Assembly: GCF_021287045.1 (NCBI RefSeq)
Contig: NZ_JAJTBG010000011.1
Span: forward strand, 1-64,000
Direction: 5' to 3'
DNA from: Oryzomicrobium sp.
GTDB taxonomy: Bacteria > Pseudomonadota > Gammaproteobacteria > Burkholderiales > Rhodocyclaceae
DNA: 64,000 bases
This document shows, in pieces, positions 46,849 through 55,440 of the stretch (positions are counted from its first letter, which is position 1; the number at the start of each line of letters is the position of its first letter). The translations under genes were made by a program, and so were the position numbers. A model generated the notes under the pieces. It ran no database searches and was not told the origin of the DNA. It saw only the letters and a list, made by a program, of their open reading frames with translations.

Positions 46849-48113
46849 GCGGCGGTTCTCGTGAAAAAGTCGCGGGTTTCGAACACCCCCGGGGCGAAGC
46901 GGCGGCTCCGGGAGTGGAGGTGGCGTTTCAGGACGAAATCGAACAGCAGGGGATTGTGCTGGCGCACCCGGTCGAGGACCGGCACGGTGCTTTCCGCTAG
47001 CATGCCCCGGGCGGCGAATTCCCGGGGCGAGATCAGGGGCATCACCCCGGGCAGGGGATAGTCGCTGCCGTTGAGCAGGCGATGATGCCATTCCTCCCGC
47101 TCCAGCAGCGAGCGCAGCACTGCCTCGGAGCGGTTGCGCTGGGTCAGGGCGGAGATGTCGGCGTACAGCCGGTCGGCATAGGCCGGCTCGTCCATCAAGC
47201 GGGAGAACAGGGTGAAGCTCGGCACCCGGTCGGCCTTGCCAGCCCCCTTGGCCCGGTCGGTATCCACGTCCTCGCCCAGGGAGGCACAGTGAGCCACCAC
47301 CACCCGCACGCCCTGCTCCAGGGGGCGGCGCAGGCGCAGCGGGTTGCCGTAGGCCTGGGTGTCGCCGCCGTGCACCGCCTTCTCTTCGCCGGCGTGGGTG
47401 ATCAGCGGCAGGTCGTGGCGCGCCAGGGCGGCGTAGAAGGCATCGCAGCGCGGATCGGCCGGGTCGATGCCCATGGCCGCCGGCAGCCACTTCACCGCCC
47501 GGGCGCCGCTCGCCACCGCGGCATCCAGCGCCGCCACGCAATCGTCCCGATAGGGGTGGATCGAGGCGGCCCACTCGAAGCCCTGGGGGAACTCCCGGGC
47601 GATGCGCGCCGCGTAGGCGTCGGGCACGTGGAAGCTGGTGCGCGCCGGCACCGGCCGGCCATCCCGGTCGTGGAAGCGCTCGAAGGCGAACAGCAGCAGC
47701 TTGGCGCCGGGGGCCAGGCCGGCCATCAGGTTGTGCAGGCGCTCCACGTAGGCCCGGTCCACCTGGCCGGCGGGCGCCTCATGGACGCAGCCGGCGTTGA
47801 GGTAGAAGAGGCGCTGGGCGTACTGCAACGGGTGGCGCAGGCTGAGCATGTCGGGATTGACGGTAATGCCGCTGCCCGAGTCGCCGTTGCCGACCAGGTG
47901 GGCATGGACGTCCCACACCTGGGCCGGGTCCAGGCCGGCCCAGGCAGCCTGGATCAGCGGGTGGCCGGCCAGATCCGCGGGCAGGGCGGCGCGGCAGGGG
48001 TTGAACAGGGCCGTGCCGTGCTTGGCCGCCAGGGCCGAGGCGGCCAGGCCGGCGCCGGCCAGGCCCAGACCGGCGAGGAGCAGGCGGCGCCGGGCGCTAA
48101 TGAGGGCGGCCAT
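46845..48113 (-). CDS. Amidohydrolase-superfamily protein with Tat/Sec-like leader
   Basis: A 422-residue protein. The N-terminus ARRRLLLAGLGLAGAGLAAS looks like a twin-arginine or Sec leader followed by ALAA. The metal-dependent hydrolase domain (amidohydrolase 2 type) shows the HxH pair in VWDVHAHLVGNG, histidines in LITHAGEEKAVHGG and VVVAHCASLGED, and the catalytic aspartate in LLNGSDYPLPGVMP. Substrate unknown; the setting between two phospholipid acyltransferase genes suggests an envelope-lipid or related ester/amide. It begins one base after the Aas-like gene and overlaps the next gene. Confidence 0.85.
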   Translation of the reverse strand: MAALISARRRLLLAGLGLAGAGLAASALAAKHGTALFNPCRAALPADLAGHPLIQAAWAGLDPAQVWDVHAHLVGNGDSGSGITVNPDMLSLRHPLQYAQRLFYLNAGCVHEAPAGQVDRAYVERLHNLMAGLAPGAKLLLFAFERFHDRDGRPVPARTSFHVPDAYAARIAREFPQGFEWAASIHPYRDDCVAALDAAVASGARAVKWLPAAMGIDPADPRCDAFYAALARHDLPLITHAGEEKAVHGGDTQAYGNPLRLRRPLEQGVRVVVAHCASLGEDVDTDRAKGAGKADRVPSFTLFSRLMDEPAYADRLYADISALTQRNRSEAVLRSLLEREEWHHRLLNGSDYPLPGVMPLISPREFAARGMLAESTVPVLDRVRQHNPLLFDFVLKRHLHSRSRRFAPGVFETRDFFTRTAA

Positions 48114-48114
48114 C

Positions 48115-50259
48115 TCAGGCAGCCTCCGCCAGTTTCTTCAGGGTCACGTAGTCGGTCTTGCCGGTGCCGAGCAGGGGCAGGGCGTCGATGGCCACGATCT
48201 TGCGCGGCACTGCCAGCTCCGGAGTGCCCTTGTCCTTGGCGGCGGCGAGCAGTTGCTCCCGGGTCAGCGCCGGATCGGTGGTGAACAGCACCAGGGCTTC
48301 GCCCTTTGCCGCATCGGGCTGGCTGGAGGCGGCGTGGCCGGCGGCAGGCGATGCCGTTGCGGCGAGCTTTTCCACCACCTCCAGGCTGACCATCTCGCCG
48401 GCGACCTTGGCGAAGCGCTTGACCCGGCCGACGATGCGCAGGAAGCCGTCGTCGTCGATCTCCACCACGTCGCCGGTGTCGTACCAGCCCGGGCCGGCCT
48501 CGGAATGGGGCGGCTCGATCGCGCCCGGGGCGCTGGCCCGGTAGTAGCCGGACATCAGGTTGGGGCCACTGACGTGGAGCAGGCCGCCGGATTCGATGCC
48601 GGGCACCGGCACCAACTTGGCGTGGATGCCCGGCAGCAGCTGGCCGACGGTGCCGGTGCGGTAGGCCATGGGGGTGTTCACCGCCAGCACCGGGGCGGTT
48701 TCGGTGGCGCCGTAGCCCTCGAAGATGCGGATGCCGAACTTCTCGAACCACAGGGCGCGCACCGGCTCGGCCAGCTTCTCGGCGCCGGCCACCACGTAGC
48801 GCAGCCGGTAGAAGTCGTAGGGGTGGGCGAACTTGGCGTAGTTGCCGAGGAAGGTGCTGGTGCCGAACAGCACGGTGCAACCCCGGTCGTAGGCCAGTTC
48901 GGGGATGACCCGGTAGTGTAGGGGCGAGGGGTAGAGGAACAGGCTGGCGCCGGTAAGCACCGGCAACAGGGTGCCGGCGGTGAGGCCGAAGGAGTGGAAC
49001 ACCGGCAGGGCGTTGAGCACCTTGTCGTCCACCGAGAAGTCGATCACGGCGCGTACCTGGGCGATGTTGGCCAGGATGGCCCGGTGCGACAGCACCACGC
49101 CCTTGGGCTTGCCCTCGGAGCCGGAGGTGAACAGCACCACCGCCGCATCCTCCGGCGAGGCCGGCCGGGCGGTGCAGCGCGGCAGCCACAGGGCGTAGCC
49201 GATCAGCCACAGCTTGTCCCACAGGGTGACGCCCTTGCCCAGGTCCTCCAGGTAGACCAGGCGCACGTTGGTTAGCGCCGCCACCTTGTCGCCGAGCTTG
49301 GCGGTTTCGAGGAACTGGCGCGAGGTGATGACGGTGCGCACCTGGGCGGCGTCGCAGGCGGCCTGCATGCCCTCGGTGCCGGCGCTGTAGTTGAGCATGG
49401 CCGGCACCCGCTTCTGGGCGGTCAGGCCGAGCAGCAGGCCGACGGTGGCGGTGAGGTTGGGCAGCAGCACCCCGACCCGCTCGCCCTCGGCGCTCTCCCG
49501 GGCGGCCAGGCGGCCGAGCATCAGGCTCATCTTGAGCAGGTCTTGGTAGGAGTACTCGATCTGCTTCATGTCCTCCAGCACCCGCCGGCGGCGGCCGAAG
49601 ATCTCGACCGCATCGCACAGGGCGGCGAACAGGGTCTGGCGCGGGTGCGAGGCGAACAGCATCTCCTGCATCACCCGGCGCATCGCCTCGCCGGCCTTGC
49701 GCCGGCGCAGCTTGGCAGTGGGCGCTTCGGGCATGGGAATGGCGGTGGCGGGCAGGATCGAGAGGCGGATGCGCGGGAAGAGCTGCTTCGGGTACTTGCC
49801 CGAGACCCGCGAGAAGTAGCTGCGTGATGCGCCGTCGAGGCGCACCGGTACCACCGTGGCGCCGGTCTTGGCGGCGACGAAGGCCGGGCCGTCGTAGACC
49901 TTCATCAGGCTGCCGGTCTGGGTGATGCGCCCCTCGGGGAAGATCACCACCGGGCGGCCGGTTTCCAGCAGCTTGATGACCTTTTTCATGGCCATCGGGC
50001 TGGTCGGGTCCACCGCCAGGTAGTCGGTCAGCGACAGCACCAGGCGGAAGTACCAGGAGCGGGCCACCCCGGTGTGCACCACGAACACCGGGTTCACCGG
50101 CAGGAACAGGCCAAGCAGCAGCCCGTCGAGGAAGGACTCGTGGTTGGCGACGATGAGCAGGCGCTCGGCCGTGAGGGCGGCGGGGTCGCCCGCGCAGCGG
50201 ATGCGGAAGAGCAGGCGGGCCAGCGTCCGCAGCAAGGATTTGAACAGTGTTTTAAACAT
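48115..50259 (-). CDS. aas: Aas-like bifunctional acyltransferase / acyl-[ACP] ligase
   Basis: A 714-residue protein matching E. coli Aas in layout and length (719). The N-terminal PlsC domain has IVANHESFLDGLLLG and VVIFPEGRITQTG. The C-terminal AMP-forming ligase has the P-loop FTSGSEGKPKGVVLSH, IFEGYGATETAPVLAV and the hinge region YDTGDVVEIDDDGFLRIVGR followed by VKRFAKVAGE. It activates fatty acids on ACP and re-esterifies lysophospholipid. First gene of the unit aas / amidohydrolase / MFS-PlsC, all overlapping or abutting. Confidence 0.92.
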   Translation of the reverse strand: MFKTLFKSLLRTLARLLFRIRCAGDPAALTAERLLIVANHESFLDGLLLGLFLPVNPVFVVHTGVARSWYFRLVLSLTDYLAVDPTSPMAMKKVIKLLETGRPVVIFPEGRITQTGSLMKVYDGPAFVAAKTGATVVPVRLDGASRSYFSRVSGKYPKQLFPRIRLSILPATAIPMPEAPTAKLRRRKAGEAMRRVMQEMLFASHPRQTLFAALCDAVEIFGRRRRVLEDMKQIEYSYQDLLKMSLMLGRLAARESAEGERVGVLLPNLTATVGLLLGLTAQKRVPAMLNYSAGTEGMQAACDAAQVRTVITSRQFLETAKLGDKVAALTNVRLVYLEDLGKGVTLWDKLWLIGYALWLPRCTARPASPEDAAVVLFTSGSEGKPKGVVLSHRAILANIAQVRAVIDFSVDDKVLNALPVFHSFGLTAGTLLPVLTGASLFLYPSPLHYRVIPELAYDRGCTVLFGTSTFLGNYAKFAHPYDFYRLRYVVAGAEKLAEPVRALWFEKFGIRIFEGYGATETAPVLAVNTPMAYRTGTVGQLLPGIHAKLVPVPGIESGGLLHVSGPNLMSGYYRASAPGAIEPPHSEAGPGWYDTGDVVEIDDDGFLRIVGRVKRFAKVAGEMVSLEVVEKLAATASPAAGHAASSQPDAAKGEALVLFTTDPALTREQLLAAAKDKGTPELAVPRKIVAIDALPLLGTGKTDYVTLKKLAEAA

Positions 50260-50336
50260 CGCGGCTCCCAGGAAGGGCGGGATTATGCCATCCCGAATAA
50301 ATAACCAAATAACTAAATTTTTCGTTATGTAAGGGC

Positions 50337-50364
50337 AAAAAAAAGGCCAGGAATGTCCGGGCCT
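50337..50364 (-). terminator. Terminator of the ArsR-family gene
   Basis: On the minus strand AGGCC (50360-50364), an inner GGA/TCC pair and GGCCT (50344-50348) form a hairpin, followed by a run of eight T. It overlaps the last codon and separates the regulator from the aas unit. Confidence 0.8.
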
Positions 50365-50674
50365 AGGCCTCGTTACGCACGTAGTCCAGCACGTTGCCCA
50401 GGGTTTCCTCCAGGAACGGCCGGTTGATCCAGAAGAACACCTCCTTGCCGATCTTCTCCGACCCCAGCACCTCGGCCTCGCGCAGGATCTTCAGATGGTG
50501 CGAGACGGTGGAGCGGGTCAGGGTGGAGGCCTCGGCGATCTGCCCGACATTGAGCCGCTCGCCCTTCTCAAAGAGCAGCAGCATGCGCTGGCGGTGCTCG
50601 TCGCCCAGGGCGGTGAACACCTTGGACATGCCACGCCATTCGGGAGGGAGGGCTTGGGTGTAGTCGGATTTCAT
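50363..50674 (-). CDS. ArsR-family winged-helix regulator
   Basis: A 103-residue repressor-type protein. The winged helix is VFTALGDEHRQRMLLLFEKG, LNVGQIAEASTLTRSTVSHH and LKILREAEVLGSEKIGKEVF. It lacks the metal-binding cysteines of ArsR/SmtB sensors (none in the whole protein), so it probably senses something else or acts as a constitutive repressor. ATG before KSDYTQALP chosen; 21 upstream in-frame codons are not conserved in style. It lies upstream of aas, divided from it by a terminator. Confidence 0.88.
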   Translation of the reverse strand: MKSDYTQALPPEWRGMSKVFTALGDEHRQRMLLLFEKGERLNVGQIAEASTLTRSTVSHHLKILREAEVLGSEKIGKEVFFWINRPFLEETLGNVLDYVRNEA

Positions 50675-50856
50675 GTCGACGATCTTAGTTGTATCGATGC
50701 GTTTGGTCAACGCTGGGGCAATGCCGCTCGTGCGCAATTGTCGGGATGACCCTCTTCTTCGCTTGGATCAGGCTTGGACCCAAGAATGGGGCGGCGGAGC
50801 GGCCTTTGTCGCCTCGTCGCCCTCGACCAGCAGGCGGCCATCGTGAGCCGGGGGAA

Positions 50857-51786
50857 TCAGGCTGGTGTGGCACCAGGTGTTTTGTCCGGCCCACCCCACG
50901 CCGCCGCCAGCGCCTCGGCAAACGCCTCGGCCAGGGGCGAGGGGGCTGGCGGCAGCGCCAGGGCCGCCTGGGCGGTGGGCGTTCCTTGCGGCCCGACCAG
51001 GGGGCGCAGCACGGCGCCGGCCGGCAGCAGGGGGGCCATGGCGTCTGGGATCAGGGCCAGGCCGAAGCCGGCCGCCACCAGTTGCAACTGGCTGGTCTTG
51101 CGCGAGGTGGCCGCTGCCGTCGCCGGGGTGAAGCCCGCTTCCAGGCACAGGTCGGTGACCCGCCGGGCGAGGCCGCCCCGCTCCCGGTGCACTGCCGAAA
51201 CGAAAGCTTCTCCGGCCAGGTCGGCCAGGGCCAGTTCCTGGCGCGCCGCCAGGAGATGCTCGGCGGGCAGGGCCGCCCACAGCCGTTCTTCGGGCAGGGG
51301 GCGCAGGTGTACCGCCGGGTCGCGGCGCAGCAGGGGCAGGCGCACCAGCCCCAGGTCGGCCCGGCCGGCGGCCAGAGCGCCGATCTGTTGTTCGGAGGAG
51401 AGCCGGTCCAGATCCACCCGCACCCCGGGGCGGGCGGCGGTGAAGTCGCGCAGGGCCGCCAGCAGGGCGCCGGCCACCGGGGTCGAGCTGGAGTGGAGCA
51501 GGCGCAGTACGCCCCCTTCGCCCCGGGCCAGGCGCCGGGCGTCGTCGGCCGCCGCCTGGAGGCCCTCGGCCATGCCGGCGACGCGCTGGCGGAACAGTTC
51601 GCCGGCCGGGGTCAGGCGCACGCCCCGGGGTTCGCGCAGGAACAGGGCAAAGCCCAGCTCGTCCTCAAGCAGGCCGATCTGGCGGCTCAGGGCCGGTTGG
51701 GCGACGAACAGGGACGCCGCCGCCGGGGTGAATCCCCCCAGGTCGGCAACGGCGAGGAAGTAGCGAATCTGGCGCAGGCTAGGCAT
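50857..51786 (-). CDS. LysR-type transcriptional regulator
   Basis: A 309-residue regulator. The N-terminal helix-turn-helix is RQIRYFLAVADLGGFTPAAA, SLFVAQPALSRQIGLLEDEL and GFALFLREPRGVRLTPAGE. The C-terminal effector domain covers residues 90-295. The gene is divergent from the TauE/SafE exporter with 160 bases between them, the usual layout for a LysR protein controlling its neighbour. Effector unknown; a sulfonate or organic anion is a guess from the exporter. Confidence 0.92.
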   Translation of the reverse strand: MPSLRQIRYFLAVADLGGFTPAAASLFVAQPALSRQIGLLEDELGFALFLREPRGVRLTPAGELFRQRVAGMAEGLQAAADDARRLARGEGGVLRLLHSSSTPVAGALLAALRDFTAARPGVRVDLDRLSSEQQIGALAAGRADLGLVRLPLLRRDPAVHLRPLPEERLWAALPAEHLLAARQELALADLAGEAFVSAVHRERGGLARRVTDLCLEAGFTPATAAATSRKTSQLQLVAAGFGLALIPDAMAPLLPAGAVLRPLVGPQGTPTAQAALALPPAPSPLAEAFAEALAAAWGGPDKTPGATPA

Positions 51787-51946
51787 GCCGGTTTGTTATG
51801 GGGAGTTGGGTTAAATGGTATTGGTGTTATGGCACGTTCGGGGCGATGCTACCAGCACCGGCACACCTGTCGCAGTCCGATGCGCTTCCGCTCCCCGTCG
51901 GCGCGGGGCAGCCGGCGTCATTCAATTCATCTTCGCGTCCCCTTCC

Positions 51947-52735
51947 ATGCTCCTGCCCTTCGATCCCGCCGCCCTGGGCGGCGTCCTGCCGTCCCCGTCC
52001 GCCCTGGCGGTGGCAACCCTGGCCCTGGTGGCGGCCTACGCCATCTTCACCCTGGTCGGCTTCGGCTCGGCCATGATCGCCGCCACGCCCCTGGCGGCGG
52101 TGTTGCCGGTGGCCCGCATCGTGCCGCTGCTGGCCCTGCTCGACTGCGTCGGCGCCTCGGTCCGGGGCTGGCGCGCGCGGCGGCGCATCGACCGGGGCGA
52201 GTTGGCCCGGCTGCTGCCGGGCATGGCGGCGGGCCAGGTGGTCGGGGTGACCCTGCTCGCCGGCCTGCCGGCCAATGCCCTGGCCGTGGCCCTGGGGTTG
52301 TTCGTCGCGCTCTACGGGCTGTGGGGATTGCGCGGCGGCGGCGGGACGGCTCCCGCAAAGCCCCTGGCCGCCACCTGGGCCGTACCCTGCGGTCTGGCGG
52401 GGGGGCTGCTCGGCGCTCTGTTCGGCAGCGGCGGATTCCTCTATGCCGCCTACCTGGGCCGCCGCCTGCCGGACCGGGACGCCTTCCGCGCCACCCAGGC
52501 GGTGCTAATGGCCCTGAGCACCGGCCTGCGGGTGGTGCTGTGCGCCCTGGCCGGGCTGATCGACGGCCCCCTGCTGTTGCTTGCGCTGTGCGCCGCACCG
52601 GCCATGGTGCTGGGGGTGGCCCTGGGTGGGCACCTGGACCTGCGCCTGTCCCGGGAACGCTTTACCCGGGCCCTCAATCTGGCGCTGCTGGCTGCGGGCG
52701 CGGCCCTGCTCGCCAAGGTAGGATGGGCGGCATGA
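51947..52735 (+). CDS. TauE/SafE-family exporter
   Basis: A 262-residue membrane protein with about eight helices and the duplicated family motif (FTLVGFGSAMIAATPLAAVL and GGLLGALFGSGGFLYAAYLG). The family exports sulfite, sulfoacetate or other organosulfur and organic anions. The start at MLLPFDPAALGG is chosen because the 44 upstream residues are not membrane-like. Divergent from LysR and overlapping the ZapE-type gene by 4 bases. Confidence 0.88.
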   Translation: MLLPFDPAALGGVLPSPSALAVATLALVAAYAIFTLVGFGSAMIAATPLAAVLPVARIVPLLALLDCVGASVRGWRARRRIDRGELARLLPGMAAGQVVGVTLLAGLPANALAVALGLFVALYGLWGLRGGGGTAPAKPLAATWAVPCGLAGGLLGALFGSGGFLYAAYLGRRLPDRDAFRATQAVLMALSTGLRVVLCALAGLIDGPLLLLALCAAPAMVLGVALGGHLDLRLSRERFTRALNLALLAAGAALLAKVGWAA

Positions 52736-53955
52736 ATGCCGTTCTTTCCTCCATTGCCACGCCGCCGGTGTCATCCATGAGCGCCGGCTCGCTCCGCGAC
52801 ACCCTCCTGGCGGCCCTGGAGCGGCGCGGCTTCGTTCCCGATGCCGCCCAGGTCGGCGCCGCCGCCCGGCTGGCCCTGCTGGGCGCCCAAGTCGTGGCGA
52901 ATGCAGCGCCGGCGAGTGCTTCGGCCGCCGCACCCCGGGGCATCTTCATGTGGGGCGGCGTGGGCCGGGGCAAGACCCTGCTGCTCGACCTGCTGGTGGC
53001 CAGCCTGCCACCGGGAACGGTGCTGCGCCGCCACCAGCACGCCTTTCTCGCCGACCTGCACCGGGCCGTGGCCCGGGCCCAGGAAGAAGGAGCGGAGGAC
53101 GCCTTTCCCGCCGCCGTCGCCGCCCTGCTCGGGCCGGCCCGCCTGCTGGCCCTGGACGAATTCCACGCCCACGACATCGCCGACGCCCTGATCCTGGGCC
53201 GGGCCCTCACCCTGGTGCGGCAGCGGGGCGCGGCCCTGCTGTTCACCGCCAACCATCCCCCCGCCGAACTGTGGCCGGACACCCCGTTCCACCAATCCCA
53301 GGCCGAGCGCTACCAGCCCGTGGCGGCCTTCATCGCCGCCCACTGCGACCTGCTCGAAGTCGACGGCGGCCGCGACTACCGCATCGCTGCCGCGCCGGCC
53401 CCGGCGCGCTGGTGGGTGGAGTCGGGGGCGGCGGCAGATGGGGGGACAAACGCTGCAATGCCTGTCGCAGCCGTCGCGCCTGTTGCATCCGCCGACTCCA
53501 CCGACTCTGCCGGCCACCCCTCCGCCCTGGCGGCCTGGCTGGGCTTGCCGGAGGGGGCGGAACATCCATCCGGCGACGGCGTGCCCCTGATGCTGGCGGG
53601 CCGGCCGGTGCCGGTGCGCTACCGGGGCGACGGGGCCCTGTGGTTCGATTTTGCCGCCCTGTGCGGCTCGCCCCGTTCCCCCGCCGACTACCTGGCCCTG
53701 GCGCTCCAGGCGTCCCGCCTGGCTATCAGCGGAGTCCCCCGCTTCGGCCCCCGGGATGGCGACGCCCTGCGCCGCTTCATCTGGCTGATCGACGCCGCCT
53801 ACGAGGCCGGCGTGGCCCTGGCCGCCACGGCGGCGGCGCCGTGGGACCGGCTGCTGGCCGACGCCCCCGACCTGGCCCGCCTGCTCGGCCGCGACCTGCG
53901 CCGCTGCGAGAGCCGGCTGGCGGAGATGACGCGGCGCTTGCCACTGGGCGCCTGA
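52732..53955 (+). CDS. zapE: AFG1/ZapE-type AAA ATPase
   Basis: A 407-residue protein. Walker A is GIFMWGGVGRGKTLLLDLLV, Walker B LLALDEFHAHDIADAL, sensor 1 LLFTANHPPAEL. Followed by the family region AERYQPVAAFIAAHCDLLEV and RFIWLIDAAYEAGVAL. In E. coli ZapE interacts with FtsZ and is needed under low oxygen or heat. An Ala/Ser/Asp-rich low-complexity insert at about residues 233-265 is not in the enteric protein. The ATG overlapping the exporter stop is used; an ATG 9 bases earlier is possible. Confidence 0.88.
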   Translation: MNAVLSSIATPPVSSMSAGSLRDTLLAALERRGFVPDAAQVGAAARLALLGAQVVANAAPASASAAAPRGIFMWGGVGRGKTLLLDLLVASLPPGTVLRRHQHAFLADLHRAVARAQEEGAEDAFPAAVAALLGPARLLALDEFHAHDIADALILGRALTLVRQRGAALLFTANHPPAELWPDTPFHQSQAERYQPVAAFIAAHCDLLEVDGGRDYRIAAAPAPARWWVESGAAADGGTNAAMPVAAVAPVASADSTDSAGHPSALAAWLGLPEGAEHPSGDGVPLMLAGRPVPVRYRGDGALWFDFAALCGSPRSPADYLALALQASRLAISGVPRFGPRDGDALRRFIWLIDAAYEAGVALAATAAAPWDRLLADAPDLARLLGRDLRRCESRLAEMTRRLPLGA

Positions 53956-54043
53956 GTCTCCGAACCTCCGAACCCGCTCAGGCCCGGCCCAGCACCGCAT
54001 GGGCCATAGTCATATCGCGAGAAGGAGAGGGTTTTTGTCGGTA

Positions 54044-54171
54044 GCCGGAAAGGCGCGCCAATACTTGTTCTTGGCGGGTATGCCGTGGAGAGCCGCGCCA
54101 GTGCTTGAGATTGGCAGTGATGCCGTGAAGAACCGCGTCCTGCCTGGGGGTTGGGCGGCCTCATTTTCACC
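54044..54171. repeat. Three-unit repeat, copy A
   Basis: Three consecutive related units of 44, 42 and 42 bases (54044-54087, 54088-54129, 54130-54171), each with a core like CCGCGCCAGTGCTTG-N-TTGGC. The whole block returns as copy B at 55013-55140 with about 87% identity by hand count. The rest of the 383-base gap holds a GACCGCC/GGCGGTC hairpin (54248-54254 with 54265-54271) but no gene. Confidence 0.85.
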
Positions 54172-54309
54172 CTGCCCATCGTTTGCCCGCGTTCACCCGG
54201 TTCGGTCCGCGCCGGCGAAATAGCGTCGTGGTGACTAGCGGCGCGCAGACCGCCGTCGGCCATGGGCGGTCATCGCCACGCCAACCCCTGAAATTTGCGG
54301 TCTATAAAT

Positions 54310-54329
54310 CCGGTTAAGCACCTAACCGG
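54310..54329 (+). promoter_or_regulatory. Inverted repeat ahead of the RibD-like gene
   Basis: CCGGTTA (54310-54316) and TAACCGG (54323-54329) form a perfect hairpin just before the ribosome site GGAGG (54328-54332). It contains GTTAAGC, a GTTRRRY heptamer, so it may be an operator or a degenerate cassette junction. Confidence 0.5.
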
Positions 54330-54338
54330 AGGCAAACG

Positions 54339-55001
54339 ATGACACGCGTTCGCGTTAACGGCTTCACCCTCTCCCTCGACGGCTACGGCTCCGGTCCCAA
54401 TCAGGACCTCGACAATCCGCTCGGCGTCGGCGGGACGGAGCTGCACCAGTGGCTCGTCCCAACCCGCACCTTCCAGCGGGCCCTTTTCGGCAAGGACGGC
54501 GGCACCACCGGGATCGACGACGATTTCGCCGCCCGCGGCTTTGAGAACGTGGGCGCCTGGATTCTCGGGCGGAACATGTTCGGCCCCATTCGCGGGGCAT
54601 GGCCGGACGACAACTGGCAAGGCTGGTGGGGCGACAACCCGCCCTATCACGCGCCCGTCTTCGTCTTGACCCATCACGCCCGTTCCCCCCTCGCCATGGC
54701 CGGCGGCACGACCTTCCACTTCATCACCGGCGGCATTGGCGAGGCCCTCGACCGAGCCCGGGAGGCCGCTGCCGGCAAGGACGTGCGCATCGGCGGCGGG
54801 CCGAACACCATCCGCCAGTACCTTCGTGAAGGCCTCATCGACGAACTGCACATCGCCATCTCCCCGGTCCTGCTCGGCCGGGGCGAGCCGCTGTTCGCGG
54901 GGATTGATTTGCGGGCCCTGGGCTACGACTGCGTGGAATTCGTGGCGTCGGAAAAGGCCACCCATGTCGTCCTGCGCCGCCACGGGCGGACGGACGCCTA
55001 A
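54339..55001 (+). CDS. RibD C-terminal / dihydrofolate-reductase-like protein
   Basis: A 220-residue stand-alone reductase-like protein. It has VRVNGFTLSLDGYGSGPNQD at the start, GAWILGRNMFGPIRGAW, the region PVFVLTHHARSPL, the NADPH-binding loop GKDVRIGGGPNTIRQYL and the C-terminal ELHIAISPVLLGRGEPLF. This group is common in bacteria, and most members have no proven substrate; it need not confer antifolate resistance. GGAGG sits six bases before the ATG. Base composition is host-like. It is flanked by the two copies of the three-unit repeat, and its stop lies inside GCCTAAC (54996-55002), a RYYYAAC heptamer. Confidence 0.85.
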   Translation: MTRVRVNGFTLSLDGYGSGPNQDLDNPLGVGGTELHQWLVPTRTFQRALFGKDGGTTGIDDDFAARGFENVGAWILGRNMFGPIRGAWPDDNWQGWWGDNPPYHAPVFVLTHHARSPLAMAGGTTFHFITGGIGEALDRAREAAAGKDVRIGGGPNTIRQYLREGLIDELHIAISPVLLGRGEPLFAGIDLRALGYDCVEFVASEKATHVVLRRHGRTDA

Positions 55002-55012
55002 CGGTTGAGGTG

Positions 55013-55140
55013 GCCGGAAAGGCGCGCCAGTGCTTGTTCTTGGCGGGTATGCCTTGGAGAACCGCGCCAGTGCTTGCGGTTGGCGGTGATTACGTGAAGA
55101 ACCGCGTCCTGCCTGGGGTTTTGGCTGCCCATCTTTCACC
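55013..55140. repeat. Three-unit repeat, copy B
   Basis: Second copy of the 128-base block, with units at 55013-55056, 55057-55098 and 55099-55140, offset by exactly 969 bases from copy A. It starts 11 bases after the RibD-like stop. Beyond it, 55141-55414 becomes AT-richer and holds no gene I can support. Confidence 0.85.
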
Positions 55141-55440
55141 CTGTTCGGCCAGTGTCGGCAAAACTTGTCGTCGTGGCTGGCTGAGGTCAGGTAGCAGTCG
55201 GTCTGAAGCAGCCGATGATCGAATTGTTCGAAAGCTGCCGTAAAATGCCATTGGCACTTTTGGGTTTTGCAGGGTTTGGCCGGGAGTTTAGTTCTGTGAG
55301 TAGGATGAAAATATCAGTCAATGTGGTTGAAAAACAATTGCTTGAACCAATGGCCGTCGCATAGGTTATGCGTCATGAATCCGAGAAGCCCTGCAATATT
55401 GCTGTCCACTTCACGTTGAGCATCATGAAGGGTACGCGCT

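Noticed and set aside
50336-50345. A run considered as a slippage or frameshift signal
   Set aside because: It is the T tail of the minus-strand terminator of the ArsR gene.
53799-54263. Minus-strand frame running through repeat copy A, with a similar peptide also readable in copy B
   Set aside because: The peptide similarity comes from the nucleotide repeat itself; the frame also runs into the antisense of zapE. Treated as an intergenic repeat.
54339-55001. Trimethoprim-resistance dihydrofolate reductase
   Set aside because: The protein belongs to the broad RibD C-terminal/DHFR-like group; motifs of plasmid DfrA/DfrB enzymes are absent, so resistance should not be assumed.
54996-55421. Attempt to define an attC site from GCCTAAC after the RibD-like gene to GTTGAGC
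   Set aside because: At about 425 bases it is far longer than known attC sites, and repeat copy B lies inside it. The RibD-like gene is therefore not counted as a proven cassette.
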